In this document: piece by piece, positions 24,343-33,400 of the stretch
How positions within the stretch are numbered: position 1 is the stretch's first letter
Layout: the number at the start of each line of letters is the position of its first letter
Source: Gelatiniphilus marinus
Lineage (GTDB): Bacteria > Bacteroidota > Bacteroidia > Flavobacteriales > Flavobacteriaceae
Reading direction: 5' to 3' (one strand)
Assembly (NCBI RefSeq): GCF_042678305.1
Contig: NZ_JBHUDT010000004.1
Length of the DNA stretch: 64,000 nucleotides
Notes under the pieces: generated by a model
Seen by the model: the letters and a program-made list of their open reading frames with translations, nothing else
The model's database searches: none
Told to the model about the DNA's origin: nothing
Position numbers and translations under genes: made by a program

Positions 24343-26154
24343 TTAAACAGTTACAGCAGATAGCTTTTTTATTTCTAAATTAATTTCGTTTAATGTTAAT
24401 TCGCTTTTATCCAATTCTTTTAAAGCTGATGTTTTAATGTCTTCGAATACATTTTTTACACTTTTAAATAAATTTTGATAATACATCACACCTTCTTTCA
24501 TGTTATTGGTAAAATTTAAAAGGTATTTTTCTTCTTTTTTATTAAAAGATGCTTTAGAGGCTTCTAATTTATTTTTTAAATAATCTATGTAAATATACAA
24601 CTCCTTAATAAACAAGTTTGGACGATCGTTTCTGCTTATCATGTTGGCTCTTCCGTATATGTGATCGGTTATATCTTTTAGTGTCATAACTTTAGAGTAA
24701 TAAGCCATATTTGGCCCTGGGCAAATAGAAACACCCTCGCCCTCCACTTTAGTCTCTAAGTTATATTTTAACAAAGCTGATGTACCTAAACCAACACAGG
24801 TGCAAGATTTTTCAATGATTTTATGGTACTTCTGCTCGTAATCTTCCTTGGATAGCTCTTGTGCTTTTAAGTCCTTTATTTTTAAATATTGATATTCTCT
24901 GGATGCTGTACAAATACCTGTTTCTTTAAATTCTTTATTGAGTGCTACAAACTTTTTAGGACAAGAGCTACCAGGTCTTCCTTTGTCTATTAAAACCTGC
25001 TTCTCAATATCTTTTGTGTTGGCTCTAAGGTTGTTAAACGGCACTCCTAAAGGCGAAATATCGCTTAAATACAAATCTTTTTCTTTAGAATCTGCTAGTT
25101 GCTGAATTGTTTTTTCGTCAACTGTTGTTGCATCTGGAACTAGCAAAAATGGCGATCCCCAACCCACAGAGTCTAAATTGTATTGCTTAATAAGGAACTC
25201 GTGTTCTTCATCTGTACCTACACCTCCTTGGGCTGTTATTTGAATAGGTAATGCTTTGTTTGGCACCACTTTATTTTGATTTAAAAGCTCTTGATTTAAA
25301 AGTGCTTGAATATCTGTTTTTAATTCTTCGCGTTTTTCTTTAAATTCTGCTAAAACAGGTCCTAAAAGATAACCATCTGTGGCGAAAGCATGCCCGCCGC
25401 AATTAAGGCCAGACTCGATTCTATATTCTGAAACCCACAGTCCTTTTTTAGCTAAAAACTTACCTTGTATTAATGCCGATCTGTAGTCGCTTACTTTTAA
25501 AATAATCTTCTTTTTTAAGTTACCGTTTTCATCAGGGAAAAAATCGTTAAACTGAGACATGTAACTGTACAGTCTTGGGTTCATTCCTGCAGAAAGCACA
25601 ACGGCAGAGCTTAATTTGCTATTGGCAAAGCCTCTTAAGGCAGCATGGGCATCGTTATATTCTACGGGCAGTTTTTCGTTTTTCTTATAATTGTCCTTAT
25701 CCACCTTGGTCATTATATTAACATCTATGCTTCCCATGGTTAGGTTGTTGTTGGCCCAAGTTTTTAGGTCCGAAAAACTGTAGTCTTTGGCTGTTAATTT
25801 TTTAAACTCTTGTTTTATGCTCGAGTTGTTTGGCAGCATGTTTATGTACTCGATTAAATCGTCGCTTTTATCGGAGGTTATTTGTTTTAGCGATTCAAAT
25901 TTTTTCTGGGCCAAATCGCTAATTAAGTTAAGGTAAGAGGTAATCCTTTTTGCTCTAAAATCTTCTATTTTATCCGAGATTTCCTCATAGGGCATTTTAA
26001 ATTTTTCGCTGTACATTTTTCTTAACTTCTCAAGTAAAATATCGTCAACAAGAGAAATTACAGAATCCATACCATACTGTGCTACTTTTAAAGGGGTGTC
26101 TATTGTAAATCCTATTCCCATAACAGGAATATGAAAGGAATGTGTTTTTTTCAT
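24343..26154 (-). CDS. Unrecognised large protein, possible flavin TIM barrel with a cysteine cluster
   Basis: I choose ATG at 26154 (603 residues), because the promoter element at 26173-26180 overlaps the earlier TTG. I do not recognise the family. The opening FHIPVMGIGFTIDTPLKVAQ resembles the start of nitronate monooxygenase or IMP-dehydrogenase-type TIM barrels. IQITAQGGVGTDEEHEFLIK and LDSVGWGSPFLLVP resemble the late phosphate-binding strands of those barrels. Cysteines cluster at about 398, 415, 451, 453 and 478 (GSSCPKKF, GICTAS, SCTCVGLG, SICPGPNM), which could hold an Fe-S cluster. A helical 100-residue tail follows. A redox role is inference. It is monocistronic and divergent from ppc. 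Confidence 0.6.
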   Translation of the reverse strand: MKKTHSFHIPVMGIGFTIDTPLKVAQYGMDSVISLVDDILLEKLRKMYSEKFKMPYEEISDKIEDFRAKRITSYLNLISDLAQKKFESLKQITSDKSDDLIEYINMLPNNSSIKQEFKKLTAKDYSFSDLKTWANNNLTMGSIDVNIMTKVDKDNYKKNEKLPVEYNDAHAALRGFANSKLSSAVVLSAGMNPRLYSYMSQFNDFFPDENGNLKKKIILKVSDYRSALIQGKFLAKKGLWVSEYRIESGLNCGGHAFATDGYLLGPVLAEFKEKREELKTDIQALLNQELLNQNKVVPNKALPIQITAQGGVGTDEEHEFLIKQYNLDSVGWGSPFLLVPDATTVDEKTIQQLADSKEKDLYLSDISPLGVPFNNLRANTKDIEKQVLIDKGRPGSSCPKKFVALNKEFKETGICTASREYQYLKIKDLKAQELSKEDYEQKYHKIIEKSCTCVGLGTSALLKYNLETKVEGEGVSICPGPNMAYYSKVMTLKDITDHIYGRANMISRNDRPNLFIKELYIYIDYLKNKLEASKASFNKKEEKYLLNFTNNMKEGVMYYQNLFKSVKNVFEDIKTSALKELDKSELTLNEINLEIKKLSAVTV

Positions 26155-26172
26155 ACGCGCTAGATTAATCGG

Positions 26173-26180
26173 CAAATATA
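26173..26180 (-). promoter_or_regulatory. TAnnTTTG promoter element for the 24343-26154 gene
   Basis: The minus strand reads TATATTTG, an exact consensus match, 18 nt upstream of the ATG at 26154. It overlaps the alternative TTG start at 26175, which argues against that start. Confidence 0.55.
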
Positions 26181-26202
26181 CTACGTTTATTGTTCATGGA
26201 AC

Positions 26203-26216
26203 ATGACAAATGTCAT
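26203..26216. promoter_or_regulatory. Candidate CRP/FNR-family operator
   Basis: ATGACAAATGTCAT contains TGAC-N4-GTCA, the symmetry and spacing of FNR, DNR or HcpR type sites. Its centre lies about 40 bp upstream of the transcription start inferred from the element at 26173-26180, where class II activators bind. A second short inverted repeat, TGTTC-ATG-GAACA, adjoins at 26191-26203. Confidence 0.45.
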
Positions 26217-26450
26217 ACTTTAACTTGCCGTTTGTTAAAAAAAGCAAAGGACTGAATATTTTAATTAACAAAAAAGTTATTGATTTTAAACAAAAAAAAA
26301 TTATTAAAGATGCACGCACAACCCTTGTTTTGTTTAATTATTCTTAACAAGTAGCTGCAAAACAACAAAAATCGATAAAACTTAAACGCACCTATGCTGT
26401 TTACCTAAGCTTTAGTATTTTTACGGTTAATTCTCAATTCGATCGCTATT

Positions 26451-29042
26451 ATGTCTGTAGAACCAAAATTAGTTAGATTTAAACAAAACGTACTGTCTAA
26501 ATTCCAGATATACAACAGTATATTCATGACATTGCCTTTTGAATCAATAACTAAAACAGGAGTGTTGCTCCCTTTATTTTACGAAACCTGCAAAAAAGGA
26601 TTTGCCAATGAAGACGACCCAACAACCATTGTAGATACGTTTTTTAAAAAATACCAAGCCCGTCGAAACCGAGAAAGCCAAATCAATTTATTATTCCGTT
26701 TTATACAATACATTGAAAGACAAGTGGTTTTATTTGATGCCGTAGAAGATGCTGCATTCCCAATAATAAACAATATGGAAGGCATTGGCACCCTAAGAAA
26801 CCTTAAAGAAAGAGCCAAAGCAGAAAACAAAATAGACGATTTAATAGCCTACCTTGAAGAATTTAAGGTACGTATTGTATTAACGGCACATCCTACACAA
26901 TTTTACCCTGGCCCGGTTTTAGGAATTATTACCGATTTAACAGAAGCCATTAAAGACAACAACCTAAACGATATTAGTAGCCTATTTGCGCAATTGGGAA
27001 AAACACCGTTTTTTAAACGCGAAAAACCCACACCTTACAACGAAGCCAAAAGCCTTATTTGGTATTTGGAGAACGTATTTTACTCTTCATTCGGGGAAAT
27101 ATACAATTATATCCAACAGAACATCTATATTGAAAACAAAAAACACAACGAAATTATAAATATTGGTTTTTGGCCCGGTGGAGACCGAGACGGCAACCCT
27201 TTTGTAAAGCCAAAAACAACCCTAAAAGTTGCCAAAAAATTAAAAAAAGCCATCCTTAAAAAATACCATTTAGATTTAAGGGCCTTAAGGCGTAAGCTTA
27301 CCTTTAGAAACGTAGAAGACAGAATTATCAATTTAGAAACCATACTGTACAATTACAGCATCAATTTAAACACAAGCAAAACCATTTCTTTACAAGACCT
27401 TATTGCAGAACTAACAAGCATAAAAAACTACATAATAAAAGAGCACCAATCGCTGTACGTAAAAGAAATTGATAATTTACTAAACAGAATTCACCTGTTC
27501 GGATACCATTTTGCCACGCTTGATATTAGGCAAGATAGCAGAATTCACACCACAGTATTCAATACCGTAATAAACCGTTTAATTGAAAACGGAAGCAGTT
27601 GGTTTCCTAAAAACTACAATAGCTTAACCGAAACCGAACAACTGGAAATACTATCAAAAGCAGGTTCCGAATCTATAGATATCGATGCTTTTGAAGACGA
27701 AATGGTACAAAACACCCTAAAGAGCATTGAGGCCATAAAATCCATACAATCCACAAATGGCGAGCGGGGTGCACATCGATACATAATAAGCAACAACCAA
27801 ACCGCTTTAAACGTTATGCAGCTTTTTTCAATGCTAAAAATGGTCGCTTTTAAAGACCAGTTAACCGTTGATGTTGTACCGCTTTTTGAAACCATAACCG
27901 ATTTAGAAAACGCCCCGGCAGTTATGGAGCAGCTTTACACAAATGCCGCTTACAAAGCCCATTTAAAAAGTCGAGGCAACAAACAAACCATAATGCTCGG
28001 TTTTTCAGATGGCACAAAAGACGGTGGCTATTTAATGGCCAATTGGGGCATTTTTAAAGCCAAAGAACTGCTTACCGAAATATCCAGAAAACACGATATT
28101 ACCGCCATATTTTTTGATGGCCGCGGCGGACCACCAGCAAGAGGCGGTGGTAAAACGCACCAATTCTATTCTTCTTTAGGCCCCACTATTGAAGACAAGG
28201 AAGTACAGCTTACCATACAAGGCCAAACCATTAGCTCTAATTTTGGCACCCTAGAATCGTCGCAATACAACCTAGAGCAACTTATAAGCTCGGGCATAGA
28301 CAACAGGATTTCTGGTGAGCGCAACAGATTATCGGACGACGACAGGGCGGTAATGACAGATTTGGCCGAAACCAGTTACCAATCTTATAAAAACTTTAAA
28401 AACCACCCCATGTTCATTCCGTATTTAGAACGTATGAGCACCTTAAAATACTATTCCAAAACCAATATTGGAAGCCGCCCATCAAAACGCGGCAACTCAG
28501 ACAAATTAGTGTTTTCAGATTTAAGAGCCATCCCGTTTGTAGGGTCTTGGAGCCAGCTTAAACAAAATGTTCCAGGCTTTTTTGGGGTTGGTACAGCACT
28601 TAAAAAATACGAAGATGCCGGCCAGTTTAATAAGGTCGAACAACTTTACAGCAACTCCAAATTCTTTAAAACCCTTCTAGAAAACAGCATGATGTCTTTA
28701 ACAAAATCGTTTTTCGATTTAACAAAATACATGTCCAAAGACGAAGAATTTGGCGATTTCTGGAATATAATTTACACTGAATACGAAACAACCAAGAGAC
28801 TTATATTAAAGCTTACAGGTTACAGTGCATTAATGGAAAACGAACCTACCGGGAAAGCATCCATAGAGGTTAGGGAATCTATTGTTTTGCCCTTGCTAAC
28901 CATACAGCAATATGCGCTTAAACAAATTCAGGTACTAGAAAAACAAGGTGTTGGCAATGATAACGAGGAAAAGAAAATTTTCGAAAAAATAGTAACACGC
29001 TCGTTATTTGGCAATATTAATGCAAGTAGGAATTCGGCTTAA
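26451..29042 (+). CDS. ppc: Phosphoenolpyruvate carboxylase
   Basis: The 863-residue enzyme carboxylates PEP to oxaloacetate to refill the TCA cycle. Diagnostic motifs are all visible: VLTAHPTQFYPG (active-site His), FWPGGDRDGNPFV, MLGFSDGTKDGGYLMANW, FFDGRGGPPARGGGKTH (catalytic loop) and ISSNFGT. The C-terminus ends NINASRNSA instead of the RNTG ending of most bacterial PEPCs, as far as I know a feature of the Bacteroidota branch. It stands alone and is divergent from the 24343-26154 gene. Confidence 0.96.
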   Translation: MSVEPKLVRFKQNVLSKFQIYNSIFMTLPFESITKTGVLLPLFYETCKKGFANEDDPTTIVDTFFKKYQARRNRESQINLLFRFIQYIERQVVLFDAVEDAAFPIINNMEGIGTLRNLKERAKAENKIDDLIAYLEEFKVRIVLTAHPTQFYPGPVLGIITDLTEAIKDNNLNDISSLFAQLGKTPFFKREKPTPYNEAKSLIWYLENVFYSSFGEIYNYIQQNIYIENKKHNEIINIGFWPGGDRDGNPFVKPKTTLKVAKKLKKAILKKYHLDLRALRRKLTFRNVEDRIINLETILYNYSINLNTSKTISLQDLIAELTSIKNYIIKEHQSLYVKEIDNLLNRIHLFGYHFATLDIRQDSRIHTTVFNTVINRLIENGSSWFPKNYNSLTETEQLEILSKAGSESIDIDAFEDEMVQNTLKSIEAIKSIQSTNGERGAHRYIISNNQTALNVMQLFSMLKMVAFKDQLTVDVVPLFETITDLENAPAVMEQLYTNAAYKAHLKSRGNKQTIMLGFSDGTKDGGYLMANWGIFKAKELLTEISRKHDITAIFFDGRGGPPARGGGKTHQFYSSLGPTIEDKEVQLTIQGQTISSNFGTLESSQYNLEQLISSGIDNRISGERNRLSDDDRAVMTDLAETSYQSYKNFKNHPMFIPYLERMSTLKYYSKTNIGSRPSKRGNSDKLVFSDLRAIPFVGSWSQLKQNVPGFFGVGTALKKYEDAGQFNKVEQLYSNSKFFKTLLENSMMSLTKSFFDLTKYMSKDEEFGDFWNIIYTEYETTKRLILKLTGYSALMENEPTGKASIEVRESIVLPLLTIQQYALKQIQVLEKQGVGNDNEEKKIFEKIVTRSLFGNINASRNSA

Positions 29043-29069
29043 AAACTTTGATATAAAATAAACGCTGTT

Positions 29070-30086
29070 TTAAAACATATAAATCGCTGCTAGCGTTAAG
29101 GCCGCAAAACTATTTACAGGCATTAAATCGCTATCAAAATAAACTTTTTCAGAATTACTATCTAAACGCAGCTCGGGTTTAATAATTAAATTTTCAACGG
29201 TATAGCTTCCGGTAAGGGTTATTGAAAACACATGTGGCTCATCGAGAGCTCCATCCGTTTTCCAATTAAAATACTCGCCTCGCAAACCAATTGAAAAATT
29301 ATCAGACGTTGCTAATTGCGGATATAGTGCAACACCGTAAAAACCACTACCTGCATTATCTGAATAACCTGCGTTAATGCCAAGATAGAACTTATCAAAA
29401 ACATCAATGCCGCCAGTGTAATCTACTTCAAATCCCAAAACCTCATCATCATCATAATAAAAATTCAAAAAATGGCCAGCATACCCTAATTGTGCGCCTA
29501 TTGCATAACCGCCAACCAAGTCGTTATTAACATCTGTTGGGTTCATTATTGCCAGCATTAAGCTAAAATCTTGGGTCAAGGCAAAATCTGCTTTTAGGCC
29601 AACATGCGAAAACGGGCCGCTAGAAAACAGGTAAGACGTACTGTAATTAAAGTTTCCGGAAGGAGAGATAACCTCGTAACCCAAATACGTGTTAAATCTA
29701 CCAAGTGTTAAAGTGGTTTTTTTAGACACCTCCCAATAGGCATATAATTGATTAATAAAAACATCGGTATCTGCTCCAACTGCCTGCAATCCGCGAGTAC
29801 CAAAAGCAAGATCTGAAACAGCACCGGTTTTTTCACCTTTATAAGACACTATAATATTTGCCATACCCAGCCCAAACCCTGTTTGGTTGGCAAACGATGT
29901 ACCAAAAGATTGAGCGCCCCCATCACCACCATTAAATATAGGATTGGCTTTATCGGTCGAGGTTAAATTGGTTTGGTAATACGCATCAACAGTTCCGCCA
30001 ACACTTAATTTATTGGCTATTGCTGGATCTTGAGCAAATAATACCGTTGCTAAAAACAGCATCAAGAGCGTTGTAAGTTGTTTCAT
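29070..30086 (-). CDS. Outer-membrane beta-barrel porin (OmpL-like, BBP2 type)
   Basis: I start at ATG 30086 rather than the TTG at 30095, giving 338 residues. A signal peptide (MKQLTTLLMLFLATVLFAQ) is followed by LSVGGTVDAYYQTNL. The rest shows alternating polar and hydrophobic strands rich in Gly, Tyr and Phe (GFGLGMANIIVSYKGE, TTLTLGRFNTYLGYEV) and a terminal aromatic (LAAIYMF). This matches the putative beta-barrel porin-2 family. It is divergent from gltB; related porins lie near nitrogen-assimilation genes in some flavobacteria, so nitrogen-compound uptake is a fair inference. Confidence 0.82.
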   Translation of the reverse strand: MKQLTTLLMLFLATVLFAQDPAIANKLSVGGTVDAYYQTNLTSTDKANPIFNGGDGGAQSFGTSFANQTGFGLGMANIIVSYKGEKTGAVSDLAFGTRGLQAVGADTDVFINQLYAYWEVSKKTTLTLGRFNTYLGYEVISPSGNFNYSTSYLFSSGPFSHVGLKADFALTQDFSLMLAIMNPTDVNNDLVGGYAIGAQLGYAGHFLNFYYDDDEVLGFEVDYTGGIDVFDKFYLGINAGYSDNAGSGFYGVALYPQLATSDNFSIGLRGEYFNWKTDGALDEPHVFSITLTGSYTVENLIIKPELRLDSNSEKVYFDSDLMPVNSFAALTLAAIYMF

Positions 30087-30132
30087 AATAATCAAATGGC
30101 CGGTTGTAAGTCTTTAGTTTTCCTAAAAAAGC

Positions 30133-30177
30133 GGGTCAAAATTATAAAAAAAATACAAGCCCTGTTTTTTTTGACCC
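30133..30177. promoter_or_regulatory. Separated inverted repeat in the porin-gltB intergenic region
   Basis: GGGTCAAAA (30133-30141) and TTTTGACCC (30169-30177) are perfect reverse complements 27 nt apart, close upstream of the porin gene in the 326-nt divergent region. They could be two half-sites of one regulator or a long-loop hairpin. The rest of the region is AT-rich without an exact TAnnTTTG element. Confidence 0.35.
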
Positions 30178-30412
30178 ATTTTTTATTTTGATGAAAAACA
30201 AACAAGCCACATTAATTATTTATTATAAGCTTAAAGCCAATTTTTTAGCAATTGAATATTTATTAAAATATTATTGTTTAACTGATATATAATTAGTTTG
30301 GGCTTGGGTATATTTTTAAAATCGGAATAATAACTCAACCCTTATTACAAATCAAACCTTAGTGTATATATTAGCTAATCAAGGCCTATTTTTAATTTAA
30401 AATTTGTTGATT

Positions 30413-33400
30413 ATGCTGAAGAAACAAGGACTTTATTTACCCGAATTTGAACACGAAAATTGTGGTGCAGGTTTTATATGCAATCTCAACGGCGAAAAAA
30501 CCAACCAAATTATACACGATGCTTTAGAGATTTTGGTAAAACTGGAGCACAGAGGCGGTGTGAGTTCCGATGGAAAAACAGGTGATGGTGCAGGTCTCTT
30601 AATCGATATTCCGCACACTTATTTTAAACGGGTTTGCGACTTTGAAATTCCGGCACAGGGTAAATATGCTGTGGGCATGGTGTTTTTGCCAAAAAACCTT
30701 AACCAATATAAATTCTGTAAAGACAGTTTCGAAAAAGAAATAGTTGCCCAAGGCCTATCGGTTTTGGGTTGGCGGAAAGTTCCTGTCGATTCTACCCAAT
30801 TGGGCGAAATCGCTTTGGCTTCAGAACCCAATATCGAACAAATATTTATCGAAAAAACAAACGATATTTCTGAAGATGTTTTTAAAGCAAAGCTCTATGC
30901 GGCACGTAAAATTACCGAACATACTATAGCCAATTCCAAAATGTCTGAAAGTTCATATTTTTATGTATCAAGCCTATCAACAACCACATTAATTTACAAG
31001 GGTATTATTATGCCCGAAGACATTGGCCCCTATTATAAAGATTTACAAGAAACCGATTTAGTTACTCGATTGGCATTGGTGCACCAGCGTTTTTCTACCA
31101 ACACCATGCCCACTTGGGAACTCGCACAACCCTTTAGGTTTATGTGCCAAAATGGAGAAATCAACACACTTCGAGGCAATGTAAGCCGTATGCGCGTTCG
31201 CGAAGAAATTATGAAAAGTGATGTTTTTGGCCCTCAAATCGATAAATTATTTCCTGTTATATTACCAGGAAAATCAGATTCCGCATCCATGGATATGGTG
31301 GTAGAATTATTAACCCACACCGGACGCTCGTTACCAGAAGTGATGATGATGATGATTCCCGAAGCTTGGGAAAAACACAAAACCATGTCGCCAGAGCGTA
31401 AAGCCTTTTACGAATACAACGCTTGTATTATGGAGCCTTGGGACGGTCCCGCATCGGTACCTTTTACAGATGGCAATTACATTGGCGCCTTACTGGATAG
31501 AAACGGATTGCGACCTTCGCGATACACCGTTACCAAAAGCGGCAAACTAATCATGTCCTCTGAAATTGGGGTGGTCGATATTGCCCCCGAAGCTATTGAA
31601 AGCCACGGCCGCTTAGAACCCGGAAAAATGTTTCTGGTTGATATGAACGCGGGCCGCATTATTAACGACGAAGAAATTAAAAGTAAAATCGTATCGGAAA
31701 GACCCTATCAAGAATGGTTGGACAAAACCCGTTTGCATTTAAAAGACATTCCGTACAACAACGAAACTTGCCCGATTGAAACCATCGATTTAAAAACCCG
31801 CCAGCGTTTATTCAATTATACCTTCGAGGATATTCAAGAGGTTATCACTCCAATGGCCGTAAACGCTAAAGAAGCCTTGGGCTCTATGGGAACCGATACG
31901 CCATTGGCGGTTTTATCAGACAGACCCCAACTTATTTCAAACTACTTTAAACAACTATTTGCCCAAGTTACCAACCCGCCTTTAGATGGCATTCGCGAAG
32001 AAATTGTAACCGATATTAGCTTAAACCTAGGCAAAGACCGTAATATTTTCAGTATTTCCGAAAGGCAATGTAGAAAATTAAAAATCCAAAATCCCGTAAT
32101 ATCCAATACCGATTTAGAAAAAATAAGACACATTACCGTTGAAAGCTTTAAGGCCGAAACCATAGAAATGCTCTATCCAAAAGCACAAGGACTAAACGGA
32201 CTTGAAGATGCTCTGGATGCCATTATCGTTCAAATCGAAAAAGCTCTCGACCGCAAAACAAACATCATCATACTTTCAGATAGAGGTGTAAACAAAGTAT
32301 TTGCTCCTATTCCGCCGTTATTGGCCTGTTCTTATGTGAACCATCAAATGAATCGTTTGCGCAAACGCTCGTATTTCGATATTATCATAGAATCTGCCGA
32401 ACCTCGCGAGCCGCATCATTTTGCTACATTAATTGGTTATGGCGCCAGTGCCGTAAATCCGTACATGGTAAACGAAATTATAAGAATGCAAGTAAAAGAA
32501 GGGTTTATTGAAGGCATGGACGAGCAACAGGCTGTCGATAATTTTAACAAAGCCATAGGGAAAGGTATCCTTAAAATAATGAACAAAATAGGAATCTCTA
32601 CCTTACATTCGTATCGAGGTTCTCAAATATTCGAAATTGTAGGTTTTAATTCTTCTTTTGTTGAAAAATATTTCCCATATACCGCTTCAAGAATTGAAGG
32701 TATTGGATTATACGAAATTGAAAAAGAAATTAACGAACGTTACAAATACGCCTATCCAGATATATTAATAGACAAACGATTAGGCTTAAATATTGGTGGC
32801 GATTACCGTTGGCGACGCAATGGCGAACGCCACATGTTCAACCCAACAACGCTTGCAAAATTGCAGCAAGCAGTAAGATTGAGCGATCAAGCCAGCTACG
32901 ATGTGTATGCTAAAGCTATTAACGAACAGTCTGAAAATTTAATGACCATTCGTGGATTATTTGAATTTGATAATTTAGACCCCATTCCGTTAGATGAAGT
33001 AGAACCCTGGACAGAGATTGTAAAACGTTTTAAAACAGGTGCCATGTCTTACGGATCTATTTCTCGTGAAGCACACGAAAATCTGGCAATTGCCATGAAC
33101 CGTATTGGTGGCAAATCCAACTCTGGAGAAGGTGGCGAAGACAGAAACCGTTTTCATATCGATGCCAATGGCGATAATCGCAATTCGGCCATCAAGCAAG
33201 TAGCATCTGGTCGTTTTGGGGTAACATCGCATTATTTAACAAATGCCAAAGAGATTCAAATTAAAATGGCGCAGGGTGCAAAACCCGGCGAAGGCGGACA
33301 ATTACCAGGCGAAAAAGTACTGCCATGGATTGCCGCGGCACGTAACTCCACTCCTTTTGTGGGGTTAATTTCGCCACCACCGCATCACGATATTTATTCC

